DNA of 41,927 nt from Deltaproteobacteria bacterium (lineage in GTDB: Bacteria; Myxococcota; Kuafuiibacteriia; Kuafuiibacteriales; Kuafuiibacteriaceae). The stretch spans positions 1-41,927 of the forward strand of contig WYAZ01000108.1 in NCBI GenBank assembly GCA_011526105.1. Reading direction: 5' to 3'. The notes beneath the pieces are model-generated. The model saw nothing but the letters and a program-made list of their open reading frames with translations. It ran no database searches and had not been told where the DNA came from. The translations under genes and the position numbers were made by a program. How positions within the stretch are numbered: position 1 is the stretch's first letter; every line of letters begins with the position of its first letter. Shown here piece by piece: positions 25,787-34,727 of this stretch.

Positions 25787-28477
25787 ATGCGTCCGCGAGC
25801 CCCTACGATCGCCATAGTCGTCGCTCTTTCCGGAGCTTGCGCGACACCGCCGCCGAGCTCGGGCCCGGCCGCGGCGCTCACCGCACGCGAGAAGGTTCAA
25901 AAGACCGAACCTCTGGCCTTCGAGGCCGAACGCCAACTCAACCTGGCGGAGAAGTCACTCGCCAACCTCGATCCCGACGCGGCCGAGGCTCAGCTCGAGA
26001 CCGCGCAACGCTCGCTCCGAGATCCGAAGCTCGACATCTATCCCGAAGCCGATCTCCTCCGCAGTCGCCACACCGAGCTCGTCGGGCAAGTGCCTTCGGT
26101 GCGGCAAGAGGTGGCACGCCGCAAGCTGGCGGCCGATGTCGCCGCCGCCAAAGAGAAGATCGAAGCCGCCAAGGGCGATCTCGCGAGCTTCATGGCCGAA
26201 GTCGTCCGAAAGGATCCCGGGGAGGCTACGTTCAAGCGGGCCGACGGCGCGCTCCAGGCCCTCCGTGAATCGCTCGACGAGGCGGGACCGCTCGAGAGCC
26301 GCGACGCCGACTACGGCAAGTTTGCCATCGCTGCGCGCAAGATCCTGGAGGGGCAGAGGCAGACGCTCGAGAAGCGAAAGATCGCGGTCGCGGTGGATGG
26401 CGCCAAGCATGAGATCGACGGAGGCATGTCGGTGCTCGGCGCTGCGCTTCAGCAGATCCGGGGCAGAGACATCGCGACGAGCGACATCGAGCGTGCGCGC
26501 GGCGCTGCCGAGCAGGTGGATAGCGCGCTCAAGCGCAGCGACGAGGTCGCGGACAAGGACGTTGGCTTCGCTAAGTACGTCGCCGGCGCACGCCAGAAGC
26601 TCGCTGCCGCTCGAAAGACGATCGATGACCGCCACCACCGCCTGAACGTCGACACCCAACGAGCCAAGGTGGAGAGCAGCCGAAAGATCATGGCGGACGC
26701 CTTGGGGCGTTTGTCGGCGAAGGACGTTGGGCCTTCTGCTTTCGAGGAGGCCGAGACCTCGGTCAAGGGCTTCCGAGGGACCATCGACGAGGGCAAGGAT
26801 CTCGAAGACAAGGACCGCGCCTACGCCACCTACGCCGGCGGGATGAAGAAGCAGCACGATGCCGCGCTCAACCGGATTGCGGCGAGGCGTCTCGAGGTCC
26901 AGGTGCTGACCGCCAGGGCGGAGATCTCCACTCGGCGAGAGCTCCTCGGCGAGGCCCTGCGCCGAATCCTCGCGCCCGGACCCAGCGAGGCCGACTTCAA
27001 CGCGACCATCGAGGCGGTGAGCGCGGTGGAGAAGGCGGTGGACTCCGCCTCGGAGCTTCGCGGAAAAGATCGGAAGTTCGCCGGCTATGCGGTCGAGGTC
27101 GAAAAGAGCCTCATCCCCGCCCGCGCGACGATTGGCCGACGGAAGCTCGAGGTCGAGATCGCCGCTCAGCGTGACAAGTTGAACGCCGCGCTCGATACCC
27201 TTGCCGGAAGCATCAAAGGGATGAACGCACCGACCGATTTCGAGGCGGCCGACGGAGCGGTCAACGGCGTCGAGAGGACGCTCGATGAAGGTGAAAAGTA
27301 CCTCGGCAAAGACGCGAAGTACGGCAAGTTAGTGACCGATGCGCGCAAGCGCGTGGCCGCCGCGCGTCAGCAAATCCGAACCCGTCGCGACGAGGTGGCG
27401 ATGGCGGAGCAGAAGGCCAAGGTCCAGGTGCAGCGCGACCGTCTCGCGGAGCTCTTGACCGCGCTCGCGGGCTTCTCTGCGTCGGACGAGCAGTTCAAGG
27501 CAGCGCGGGAAGCGGTCGACGAAACGAACAAAGCACTCGACGAAGGGGACGAGCTCGAGCGAAGGCTCCGTGCGTATGCTGCCTACGCCACGAGCGTACG
27601 CAAGGCGCTCGCGGATGCTCGCAAGAAGATCGAGCTTCGTCAGGTCGCGGTCGACGTTCGCAATCGCCGCCTGCTGATCGAGCAAGCAGTGGGCACCGCC
27701 AAGCTGCGTGTGACCGATCTCGAGAAGCCCGAGAGCAGCTCCGAGGAGCTGAAGGGCGCATCCGATGCCCTCGTGTCTGCGCGCGAAGAGATCACCGCTG
27801 GCGCCGCGCTCGAGAAACGCGATGGCCAGTACGGCAAGTTCGCGAACGCATCCAGAAAGCAGCTCTCGGCGCTGCAGCGCGCGCTCGACGAAGCGGCGCC
27901 CGGGGTGCGTTTCCGGGAAGGCCCGGTCGCAGCTTTGCGCGAGGCGCGGAGCGCGATGAGCGCGGCGGACGGACTTCAAGACGAGGAGCAGCGGGCCGCC
28001 TATTCCTCGACCCTCGAGCAGCTCCAGAGCTGCCAGAGCGACGCCAAGGACATGATCAGCGAGCACAAGAAGCTCGCTCGGCAGAGCTTCGTCGCCGGCC
28101 GAAAGAACGTGAAGGGCTCCGACGTCGCCAAGCAGTGCGCGGCCGAGGCCAAGACGGCGAAGAAGAAGCTCGCCGCGGTGGCCCAGCGCCTCGCGTTCTA
28201 CGAAGGACCGGCGAAACATTTCACCAACGGCCACAACCTGCTGACCCGGGCTGAGGCCTCCATGAGCGACAACGCGCGCGGCGAGTCACTCAACGGCGCC
28301 ATTCGTGCGTTCGAGGAGTGCGTCGGCGAAGGCCGCATCCTCGAGCACAAATACCCGGGGCTGAAGAAGAAGAGCTACGATGTCGATGGCCGTCAGGTCA
28401 CGGTGCCGATGTTGGTGAAGGCCTGTCAGGTCGGCGCCGAGCGCGCGCGCACCATGCTCAAGGTTCCGAAGGGCTGA
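25787..28477 (+). CDS. Lipoprotein of seven ~84-residue helical repeats
   Basis: An 896-residue lipoprotein with signal MRPRAPTIAIVVALSGAC (lipobox SGAC, Cys18). From about residue 165 to 700 it consists of seven tandem repeats of about 84 residues, each with an acidic linker, a (D)xx(Y/F)xx(Y/F) motif and an (A/V)RKxL helix leading into a basic stretch. The marker motifs DYGKF, GFAKY, AYATY, KFAGY, KYGKL, AYAAY and QYGKF lie near residues 173, 257, 342, 427, 508, 594 and 678. The whole is helical and highly charged, probably a long rod. The C-terminal 200 residues carry three Cys and do not repeat. It may be a periplasmic spacer or an envelope-associated scaffold; I know no family. The gene follows the 167-bp repeat and precedes the pseudokinase gene on the same strand. 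Confidence 0.85.
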   Translation: MRPRAPTIAIVVALSGACATPPPSSGPAAALTAREKVQKTEPLAFEAERQLNLAEKSLANLDPDAAEAQLETAQRSLRDPKLDIYPEADLLRSRHTELVGQVPSVRQEVARRKLAADVAAAKEKIEAAKGDLASFMAEVVRKDPGEATFKRADGALQALRESLDEAGPLESRDADYGKFAIAARKILEGQRQTLEKRKIAVAVDGAKHEIDGGMSVLGAALQQIRGRDIATSDIERARGAAEQVDSALKRSDEVADKDVGFAKYVAGARQKLAAARKTIDDRHHRLNVDTQRAKVESSRKIMADALGRLSAKDVGPSAFEEAETSVKGFRGTIDEGKDLEDKDRAYATYAGGMKKQHDAALNRIAARRLEVQVLTARAEISTRRELLGEALRRILAPGPSEADFNATIEAVSAVEKAVDSASELRGKDRKFAGYAVEVEKSLIPARATIGRRKLEVEIAAQRDKLNAALDTLAGSIKGMNAPTDFEAADGAVNGVERTLDEGEKYLGKDAKYGKLVTDARKRVAAARQQIRTRRDEVAMAEQKAKVQVQRDRLAELLTALAGFSASDEQFKAAREAVDETNKALDEGDELERRLRAYAAYATSVRKALADARKKIELRQVAVDVRNRRLLIEQAVGTAKLRVTDLEKPESSSEELKGASDALVSAREEITAGAALEKRDGQYGKFANASRKQLSALQRALDEAAPGVRFREGPVAALREARSAMSAADGLQDEEQRAAYSSTLEQLQSCQSDAKDMISEHKKLARQSFVAGRKNVKGSDVAKQCAAEAKTAKKKLAAVAQRLAFYEGPAKHFTNGHNLLTRAEASMSDNARGESLNGAIRAFEECVGEGRILEHKYPGLKKKSYDVDGRQVTVPMLVKACQVGAERARTMLKVPKG

Positions 28478-28672
28478 GCACGCCTTCTCGTATCGAGACC
28501 CCCATCGAGCTTTCGGTTCTGCCCGAGGTGCCTCCGGGCGTGGAGTTCGACGTGGAAGTCGAGGTGATGTCCCTCGAAGGGGGTGTGAAGCGGCTCACCG
28601 AAGGACCTTCAAAGTCCGAGTTTTGTGAATCCCCAGGGTGACACCCCGCGCCCATCCGGCTAACAGGCGGGC

Positions 28673-30145
28673 ATGTCGTTCTGCCCGCGATGCGGCGCAC
28701 GGTATCGTGCGTCGCTCGAACGAACGGGTGGCAAGTGCCTGCTCGATGAGACGAAGCTCGAGCCTGAGGGCAAGACCTCCGATCCCAAGAGCTCCAAAGA
28801 CCCGCTGATCGGTCGAACCGTCGGTCCGTACTCCGTGGTCGCGCCGCTCGCAGAGGGCGCGAGCAGTCGGCTGTTCACCGCCAAGTCTGAGGACGGCCGC
28901 GAGGTCATCTTGAAGGTGGTCGATGGGGACCTCTGTGGCGATCGTGAGCTCGCGGTTCGCTACGTCAGCGCGGCCAGCCTCGCGGAGCTCAGGGACCCCG
29001 AGTTCTTTGTGCGGGTGCTCGGATCGGGCACCACCGAGGACGGTCTCGTCTATGTGGCGATGGAGCGTTTCTCGGGCAAGACGCTCGAGGCCCGTCTGAA
29101 AGAGGGCTCGATCTTCGACATCGAAGGTGCGGAGATCGCCGTCGGCATCGCCGAGGCCCTCGCGACGCTGCATCGGCGCGCACGTGGCTACGGCGCTCTC
29201 GAGGCCAAGAAGGTCCTCCTCGAGAACGATGCCGAGACCGGTGCGCTGCGCGTTCGTCTGCTCGACGCTTCCGCCGCTCGCGCCCGCGTTCCTCCGCTGA
29301 CGTCGCCCCCCGGACCCGAGGAAGACATGCGTGCCCTCGGTGCGCTCATTCGCCGAATGGTCGATGGTACGCCTGGCATCCCCATCCTCGCCCTCGCGGC
29401 GCGTCTCGAGAGCGCCGAGGCCGAGAAGGGCCTCGCGCACGCAGACGCATTTCTGTCCACGCTGAGCAAGCGCGGCTCCGGCGTGATGCTCAGTCGTCCG
29501 CCCACGCCGGCCGCGTCGGAGGGCAAGGCCGCCTCCGAACGTCCGGCGCGCGCGCCGAGTCGACGACCCAGCTCGGTGATCGTGCCGCCACCCCGCGGGG
29601 TGACGCCGACACGAATCGTGGTGGCCGTCCTCGCGGCCGCGGCGGTGTTGGTCGCGTTTTATGCCATCAGTGGTTCCTTTCAGCCCGGGGTCGAGACGCG
29701 AGAGCCCCGAGCGAAGGTCACGCCCCCGCCCAAGCCACCGGAGGCGCCGCCGCCTGCGGCACCCGATCCACTCGATCCACCCGAGGTGGTCGAGGCGCCC
29801 CGAGCGCCGGCGCCCGTCTCTCCGAAGACGCCGGCGCCAGCGAGCGATACCGAAGCACGTTTTATCGAGCTCGACACCAAGTTGGGTGATGCGCTGTCGG
29901 CGCGGGGGTTGGTGTTCGATGATCTGAGCGCGGTTGAGGCCACGCGGGCCCGTCAGTGGGGGCGCTGGTATCGAAAGCTCGAACAGCCCAAGATGGAGGC
30001 GCTCGAGTCCACACACACAGCGCTCCTCGGCGCGATCGATCGCGCCGCGTCCGCGAAGCAGGCAAAGCTGACGCCGAAGAAGGCTGCGGTGAAGCCGCCG
30101 TCTGTTCCGAAGGTGAAGCCCACGCACAGCTCCACCACTTCGTGA
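28673..30145 (+). CDS. Membrane-anchored Ser/Thr protein-kinase-like protein (pseudokinase)
   Basis: A 490-residue protein. The N-terminus has a Cys pair, CPRC (Cys4, Cys7), and Cys22, resembling a small zinc ribbon. A bacterial eukaryotic-type kinase fold follows at about 45-290: IGRTVGPYSVVAPLAEGASS is the Gly-loop region and Lys81 in VILKVV the ATP-binding lysine. The catalytic HRD segment is replaced by GYGALEAKKVLLEN with no Asp, while the DFG position keeps an Asp (LLDASAA). Phosphotransfer is therefore unlikely. A Pro/Arg-rich linker, one membrane helix at about 310-330 (IVVAVLAAAAVLVAFYAI) and a Pro-rich external region follow, then a helical tail. It probably binds ligand or partners rather than phosphorylating. 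It converges with the DUF1877 gene (3-nt gap). Confidence 0.85.
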   Translation: MSFCPRCGARYRASLERTGGKCLLDETKLEPEGKTSDPKSSKDPLIGRTVGPYSVVAPLAEGASSRLFTAKSEDGREVILKVVDGDLCGDRELAVRYVSAASLAELRDPEFFVRVLGSGTTEDGLVYVAMERFSGKTLEARLKEGSIFDIEGAEIAVGIAEALATLHRRARGYGALEAKKVLLENDAETGALRVRLLDASAARARVPPLTSPPGPEEDMRALGALIRRMVDGTPGIPILALAARLESAEAEKGLAHADAFLSTLSKRGSGVMLSRPPTPAASEGKAASERPARAPSRRPSSVIVPPPRGVTPTRIVVAVLAAAAVLVAFYAISGSFQPGVETREPRAKVTPPPKPPEAPPPAAPDPLDPPEVVEAPRAPAPVSPKTPAPASDTEARFIELDTKLGDALSARGLVFDDLSAVEATRARQWGRWYRKLEQPKMEALESTHTALLGAIDRAASAKQAKLTPKKAAVKPPSVPKVKPTHSSTTS

Positions 30146-30148
30146 GCC

Positions 30149-30646
30149 TCAGCCCCTGCGCTTCACGACCGCTTCGCCGGCTGCGGCCGCGTCCGCGTAG
30201 AATCTCTGAAGCCTACGGAACGCTTCCTCGACCGCTCCGCTCTGAACGAGATCGGGCCCGTCCGCGGACCCGAAGCTGTACACGTAGAGCGCGTCCGCAC
30301 CGTAGAACAAGGCGGGATATCGCTCGGCCAGCAGCGTATCCAAGTGCGCTTCGTACTGCAGATAGGCCGCAGTGAACTGGACCTCTTTGGGCGACGAGAG
30401 CACCACCGCGCCTGCGAGGCCGAACCACTCGATCCGCGTACCCCCGTCATACGCCACCCAGGAGGCCGGTGGCTCCGCCTCATCCGCCGAGCCCGTCAAC
30501 ACGACGTGAAGTGCGTGCCAGCTTCGGCCGATGTGGATGCACTCGGAGCTGTGGCGTTCGAGCCACGCCCAATCTTGGAGACTTTCTGGGGCCGAGTCCC
30601 GGAGGACGTCGGACGAAACGCGGCACAACCAGGTCCAGATCCCCAC
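30149..30646 (-). CDS. DUF1877 (YfbM-like) protein
   Basis: A 165-residue cytoplasmic protein of the DUF1877/YfbM family. It shows the N-terminus VGIWTWLCRVSSDVL, the WHALHVVLTGSAD core, GAVVLSSPKEV, and the terminal aromatic region LYVYSFGS with a helical end. The GTG start at 30646 is chosen because family members begin with MGM-like residues just before the RVS motif; an ATG at 30694 would overlap the upstream gene by 41 nt. With the GTG start the gap is 7 nt. The family's role is unknown, and members often lie near toxin-immunity or polymorphic loci. It is co-directional with the 376-residue gene upstream. Confidence 0.8.
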   Translation of the reverse strand: MGIWTWLCRVSSDVLRDSAPESLQDWAWLERHSSECIHIGRSWHALHVVLTGSADEAEPPASWVAYDGGTRIEWFGLAGAVVLSSPKEVQFTAAYLQYEAHLDTLLAERYPALFYGADALYVYSFGSADGPDLVQSGAVEEAFRRLQRFYADAAAAGEAVVKRRG

Positions 30647-30653
30647 GGTGGTC

Positions 30654-31784
30654 TCAGTTTGTCTGATCGGCGGAGGCCGGGGGAAGTATGGCATTCATGG
30701 CTTGCTCGAAGCGAGCCGCGAATTCGTTGAGCGCGTTCATGCCGCGGTTGAAGAGCCCCACCCATTCGGTGTCGGTCGCAGCGTCGAGAAGTTTCATCTC
30801 GGTCCCAAACTCGGCGCTCACCGAAGTGAGTGTTGCGTGCAGAAGACTCGGCTCAGGCAGTGCCATCGAGTAGGTCCAAACGATGGCACGAGAGGTCTTC
30901 CAGTCGTGAATGAGACCCACCTCGAGCCCGAACAGCCGGTTCGACCTCCAAACCTCGATGCGCAAGCTCAGCTCGTCCCGGTCATCGAGTCCCTCGTCCG
31001 CGAAGAACTCGAGATCGGTCAGCAGGAGCAGTGCTTCGTTGAGCCGCTCCACGAACTGCTCTGGGTCACGAGGTCCAGGGACGAGCTCGAAGAACCCAGG
31101 CCCGGACGCGAGGCTAGAGACCTCGGGCCCCGCGCGTTCGCTCGTGAGCCGGTGAACCCCAGCCAAGGCGCACTGCGTGGCTTCCGCCGCGCCACCAGAA
31201 TGGTCGTAGATGAAGGCGTTCGCGAGACTCCGCTCGGTCTTCAGGTCCAAAGCGAAGAGACCTGGCTCCACCGGCGTGAGATCCTGAACTTCGCCGGTCG
31301 GGCCTTCGCCGGTGACCAGGGTGGCGGTGCGCGAGGGGGTTCCGTCTTGGCACAACAGCTCGATGATCGCGAGGGTGACGAGGAGCTCTCGGACGTTGAC
31401 GAGCTGAGCGCCCCCGGCCAGAAGCGATCGCTCGGCGTCCTCGAACGTGCCTGCGTGAAAGCCGAAGCGGAACGTGCTCGAATCAGCCGCGTCTAGAGGC
31501 GGAAGCTCCACTGGGCGCAGCACGGACGCGAGCATGGAGCCGCGTGCGAGCACTCTTCCGACGCGCGCACTCACGCCCATACCTTCGGCGGTGTTCTCCA
31601 CGTGGGGCTCTGGAAGCGTGGCGAACAGCCCACGGATTGCGGCGCTCTGCTGGCGTGCGACGAAGAAGAGGCAGCGCTCGATCTCACCACCCTTCGGAAG
31701 CTCCCGCCGGAGCTGCGGGGGGAGGTCAGACAGTCGGTAGACGACGACCCTCTCCGGGGTGAGAAGGGGGCTCACTTCGCTCAC
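30654..31784 (-). CDS. Unknown 376-residue protein
   Basis: A soluble protein of 376 residues with mixed alpha/beta character and no signal peptide, membrane segment or recognised motif. Noticeable segments are VVVYRLSDLPPQLRRELPKG, IERCLFFVARQQ, GVHRLTSERAGPEV, and a C-terminal helix LFNRGMNALNEFAARFEQAM. The GTG start overlaps the stop of the 62-codon frame upstream (GTGA), and the DUF1877 gene follows after 7 nt, so the three form a compact operon. The function is not apparent. The unmatched N-terminus and the lack of Cys-rich or enzymatic motifs suggest an accessory or immunity-type protein, but this is a guess. Confidence 0.75.
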   Translation of the reverse strand: MSEVSPLLTPERVVVYRLSDLPPQLRRELPKGGEIERCLFFVARQQSAAIRGLFATLPEPHVENTAEGMGVSARVGRVLARGSMLASVLRPVELPPLDAADSSTFRFGFHAGTFEDAERSLLAGGAQLVNVRELLVTLAIIELLCQDGTPSRTATLVTGEGPTGEVQDLTPVEPGLFALDLKTERSLANAFIYDHSGGAAEATQCALAGVHRLTSERAGPEVSSLASGPGFFELVPGPRDPEQFVERLNEALLLLTDLEFFADEGLDDRDELSLRIEVWRSNRLFGLEVGLIHDWKTSRAIVWTYSMALPEPSLLHATLTSVSAEFGTEMKLLDAATDTEWVGLFNRGMNALNEFAARFEQAMNAILPPASADQTN

Positions 31785-31969
31785 ACCCGACGAAATGCAA
31801 CGTCCGAGCCAGGGGCAAAGCCCACTCCTTCGACGACGGGATTCGTCCTCTGTCGCCCGTAGAAGACGATTCTGTCGCGTCGAGGAGCCGCCGACGCTGG
31901 CGCTGAAATCGCGCGGTTCGAGCGCAACTCGAAGGCGGCGCAGGTGTTGTCGTCCACATGTGCCTCCAT
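31781..31969 (-). CDS. Small 62-residue protein heading the DUF1877 operon
   Basis: A 62-residue frame starting at ATG 31969 with GAGGAAAAGG just upstream. Its TGA overlaps the GTG start of the 376-residue gene by four bases. The protein is polar with an RIVFYGRQRTNPVVEGVG segment and one Cys. Its first 12 nt overlap the start of the divergent esterase gene. The ribosome binding site and the tight coupling argue for translation, but the family is unknown and it could be a leader peptide. Confidence 0.45.
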   Translation of the reverse strand: MEAHVDDNTCAAFELRSNRAISAPASAAPRRDRIVFYGRQRTNPVVEGVGFAPGSDVAFRRV

Positions 31970-33748
31970 CGACCCCTTTTCCTCGTTCTCTTTGTCTGGG
32001 TCCTCGCCGCGTGCAGCAGCGCCCCTGAACCCATCCCGGACGCGGGCGGGTCCCTGCCCGACACTGGAGGTGGGCCGGTCGAGGACGCCGGCGATTCAGC
32101 GGTTGATGCGGGCTCGTGGACGGACGCGACCGTGGACGACGGTGGCCCGCTCGACGGTGGCCCGCTCGACGGTGGCCCGCTCGACGGTGGCTCGCTCGAG
32201 GATGCCGGGGTCCCGCGGCCGGACGCTGGCCCGGTCTCTTGCACGGAGGGTGTGAGCCCGCCGACGGGTGCGCCCTACGTCACGCTTGCGCGAGGCTACG
32301 TCCGAGGCTCGAGCACGGCGGAGGGAAGCGCGTTCCTGGGTATTCCGTTCGCCGCGCCCCCGATAGCGCAGCTGCGTTGGCGGGCCCCAGAGCCGCAGAG
32401 CGCGTGTTTCGCGGAGTCGCTGGACGCCACCCGCTTTGGAGCTCGGTGCCCTCAGATGGAGGGCACGAACTACGTCGGGGACGAAGACTGTCTCTACCTC
32501 AATGTGTGGACCCCGAGTTTGACCGCGCCGCTCAAGCCGGTGCTCTTCTTCATCCACGGAGGGGGCAACGCGGTCGGCGGCACCAGTCAGGCGTCGAACG
32601 GACTCGTTCTCTACGATGGCGCCGTTCTCGCCGCTCGGGGCGACGCCGTCGTGGTGACTTCGAGCTATCGTCTGGGTCAACTGGGGTGGCTCGCGCACTC
32701 GGCTATCGACGACGCAAGCGGCCGCTCTGGGAACTATGGACTGCTCGATCTCATCGAGGCACTTCGCTGGGTCAAAGAGAACATCGCAGCCTTTGGCGGG
32801 GACCCCGATCGCGTGATGATCTTCGGAGAGTCCGCCGGAGCGCTCAATACATGCATGCTCCTCGCGAGCCCTCTGAGTGAGGACCTCTTCCACGCCGCCC
32901 TCATGCAGAGCGGGGGCTGTCCCGGGCCGACCCGTGCTTCGGTCGCGACAGAGTCGGGCGAGATCATCCAGGCGCTGGGTTGCGGGACCGAGACAGACCC
33001 CGCGGCATGTCTTCGTGCGATCGACGCGGAGACGATCATTCGCACGCGCACTCCGGCGATCGATGTCGCGGGTGCGCAGACAAAGATGCAGCCCCACGTC
33101 GATGGCTACGTGCTCCCGGCGACACCCCTCGAGACGCTGGAGAGCGGAGTGAACGAGAACGTCGCACTCATCGTGGGTGCCAACGCAGATGAAACCGCTC
33201 GGTCGGTGCCGGCGATCCAGAACGAGGCCCAGTACCAAGCTGCGGTGCGTGCGCTCTTCCCTGTACCCGCGCTCTCGAGTGCGGTGCTCGCGCAGTATCC
33301 GGCCTCCGCCTTCAACACGCCTCGGGCGGCCTTCATTCGGCTGACGACGGACGCCAAGTTTGTCTGCCCAGCTCGAAAGATTTTGCGTGCTCGCGTTCGC
33401 GGCGGCCGCACCGCGTACCGCTACATCTTCACACACCGTGTCGAAGGCGGGGCCCTCCGACTCTTCGGCGCGTTCCACGGACTCGAGCTAGCGTTCGTCT
33501 TCGGCAAGCTCACCGAAGGCGGGTATCAGCCCTCGACGGCCGAAGAGGCGCTCGCGACGTCGATGCAGGACTACTGGGCCTCGTTCGCGGCGGACGGAAT
33601 CCCAGACGTTGTGGGTGAGGCGGTTTGGCCTGAGTACGAGGAGGCGACGGATCCGTACTTGCGATTCGACGGAGCCGGCATCACGGCGGAGGCCGGCTTC
33701 CGGACAGATGACTGCGACTTCTGGGATGGCCTTCTGCCCGGCGGCTGA
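31958..33748 (+). CDS. Type B carboxylesterase lipoprotein
   Basis: A 596-residue secreted esterase of the carboxylesterase type B/cholinesterase alpha-beta hydrolase family. It has a lipoprotein signal ending in LAAC (Cys19), then an Asp/Gly/Ala linker to about residue 95 that includes four GGPLD-type repeats. The enzyme domain shows the family's EDCLYLNVWTPS, the oxyanion loop HGGG, the nucleophile Ser292 in GESAGALN and the catalytic His507 in GAFHGLEL. The acid is probably in the GANADETA segment. It hydrolyses carboxylic esters outside the cell; the substrate is unknown. AGGTG lies upstream of ATG 31958. It is divergent from, and slightly overlaps, the 62-residue gene. Confidence 0.93.
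   Translation: MCLHRPLFLVLFVWVLAACSSAPEPIPDAGGSLPDTGGGPVEDAGDSAVDAGSWTDATVDDGGPLDGGPLDGGPLDGGSLEDAGVPRPDAGPVSCTEGVSPPTGAPYVTLARGYVRGSSTAEGSAFLGIPFAAPPIAQLRWRAPEPQSACFAESLDATRFGARCPQMEGTNYVGDEDCLYLNVWTPSLTAPLKPVLFFIHGGGNAVGGTSQASNGLVLYDGAVLAARGDAVVVTSSYRLGQLGWLAHSAIDDASGRSGNYGLLDLIEALRWVKENIAAFGGDPDRVMIFGESAGALNTCMLLASPLSEDLFHAALMQSGGCPGPTRASVATESGEIIQALGCGTETDPAACLRAIDAETIIRTRTPAIDVAGAQTKMQPHVDGYVLPATPLETLESGVNENVALIVGANADETARSVPAIQNEAQYQAAVRALFPVPALSSAVLAQYPASAFNTPRAAFIRLTTDAKFVCPARKILRARVRGGRTAYRYIFTHRVEGGALRLFGAFHGLELAFVFGKLTEGGYQPSTAEEALATSMQDYWASFAADGIPDVVGEAVWPEYEEATDPYLRFDGAGITAEAGFRTDDCDFWDGLLPGG
32141..32200 (+). repeat. Four 15-bp tandem repeats in the esterase linker
   Basis: The unit GGTGGCCCGCTCGAC occurs three times in a row (32141-32185), followed by one variant copy ending at 32200. 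It encodes GGPLD x3 and GGSLE in the linker between lipid anchor and enzyme. Copy number should vary by slippage without breaking the frame. Confidence 0.95.
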
Positions 33749-33791
33749 GCCTTCGGTGCCACGTGCGAAGAGCCCTCAGGGAGTCCGTTCC

Positions 33792-34226
33792 GTGGCAGAC
33801 TACAGGAGATGGGTGGCCCTCTCTGTCGGCGCGCGGCGGTGCTCAACGCCTCGTCCGCGCTCGTCGCGCGTGATAGAAGGCGAGCGCTTTCTGGTCATCT
33901 CGATCGGCGGAGGCCTCTCGGTTCGAGCGGCGGACGGGACGTGGACCGCTTGGCCGATGAGCTTCCCGGGTGGGCTGGTGTCAGACTTCGTGCGTCGTCT
34001 CCCCGGCGATCGGTGGCTGCTCGCCGCGGACGCGGGTCTGGCGGCGGTGTGGGTGGATGATCGCTGGTGCCAGATCTTGACCGGCGTGGCGCGTACCTTC
34101 CTCTCGGCCGGGCTGTCCTCGAATGGGCAGAGCGCATGGCTCAGTTCCTACTCGGACTCGCCGGACGAGCCGGCCCGCTCGGCCAACATCCGGGTCGAGT
34201 CGCCGCCGCCCGCCCAATCTCGGTGA
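33792..34226 (+). CDS. Unknown 144-residue beta-rich protein
   Basis: A 144-residue protein with start GTG 33792; the open frame extends upstream only into the esterase gene. After a polar, Arg/Ser-rich 30-residue start, it alternates strands and turns (GERFLVISIGGGLSVRAADG, GDRWLLAADAGLAAVWVDDRW, QSAWLSSYSDSP), reminiscent of two or three blades of a beta-propeller sensor. It may be a free-standing fragment of such a protein or an independent small gene. It has no signal peptide and lies 43 nt after the esterase gene. Low certainty for the start, moderate for coding. Confidence 0.5.
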   Translation: MADYRRWVALSVGARRCSTPRPRSSRVIEGERFLVISIGGGLSVRAADGTWTAWPMSFPGGLVSDFVRRLPGDRWLLAADAGLAAVWVDDRWCQILTGVARTFLSAGLSSNGQSAWLSSYSDSPDEPARSANIRVESPPPAQSR

Positions 34227-34317
34227 GGAGTGGCACCCACGAAGCGCCGGCCTTCGCGCGAGCGCTCCGAGGAAGAACTTGGAGCCTGCCGGTACCCCAG
34301 ACTAGACTCGCGGCGGC

Positions 34318-34566
34318 ATGCGCGAAGAACAGCCCAACAACCCGCTTCATGGGATCACGCTCAAAGCCCTCCTCGAGGAGCTCGTCGAGCGCCGAGGCTG
34401 GGACGACCTGGCGACCCACATCAACATTCGATGCTTCAAGTTCGATCCGAGCATCAAGTCCAGCCTCGCGTTTCTTCGAAAGACCGAGTGGGCTCGCACG
34501 GCGGTGGAGGAACTCTACTTGAAGGATCTGAAGAAGGCGGAGCGCAAGCGCGCCCGAAGTCGCTGA
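34318..34566 (+). CDS. VF530-family DNA-binding protein
   Basis: An 82-residue protein matching the VF530 (DUF2132) family along its length: [20 protein letters not shown], then [34 protein letters not shown] and a basic tail. The family is a small helical, probably nucleic-acid-binding protein found across proteobacteria; its cellular role is not established. The Lys/Arg-rich C-terminus fits DNA binding. It stands alone, with 91 nt upstream and a minus-strand gene downstream. Confidence 0.93.
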   Translation: MREEQPNNPLHGITLKALLEELVERRGWDDLATHINIRCFKFDPSIKSSLAFLRKTEWARTAVEELYLKDLKKAERKRARSR

Positions 34567-34596
34567 GCGATCGCTCGTGAGTGTTCACCACCCGCG

Positions 34597-34674
34597 TCAC
34601 TGCTCGTTCTGAGGCAAGCCATCCGCGATTTCGTAGTCGTCGCCTTTGTCAGCGACGTAGATGTGGCGCGCCAA
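34597..34674 (-). CDS. Possible 25-residue acidic peptide
   Basis: A TTG start at 34674, with AGG just upstream, opens a 25-codon frame encoding LARHIYVADKGDDYEIADGLPQ and a short end. It has protein-like composition and lies 53 nt downstream of the 34-residue Lys-rich gene on the same strand. An acidic peptide next to a basic one is suggestive, but the frame is too short for a firm call. Confidence 0.25.
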   Translation of the reverse strand: MARHIYVADKGDDYEIADGLPQNEQ

Positions 34675-34727
34675 CCTGCAGTGGGAGGGGCTGGGCGCGG
34701 AGTCGAGAGTCAACGCCGACCTGCGGC

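Noticed and set aside
28478-28641. Short open frame after the repeat lipoprotein with protein-like end (PIELSVLPEVPPGVEFDVEV)
   Set aside because: No ATG, GTG or TTG lies in frame after the lipoprotein stop; only a CTG overlapping that stop could serve. It may be a relic, but a gene is not supported.
33756-33797. Inverted repeat TGCCACG/CGTGGCA after the esterase gene
   Set aside because: The 27-nt loop and lack of a T-run make a terminator uncertain, and 7-bp matches are expected by chance in GC-rich DNA.
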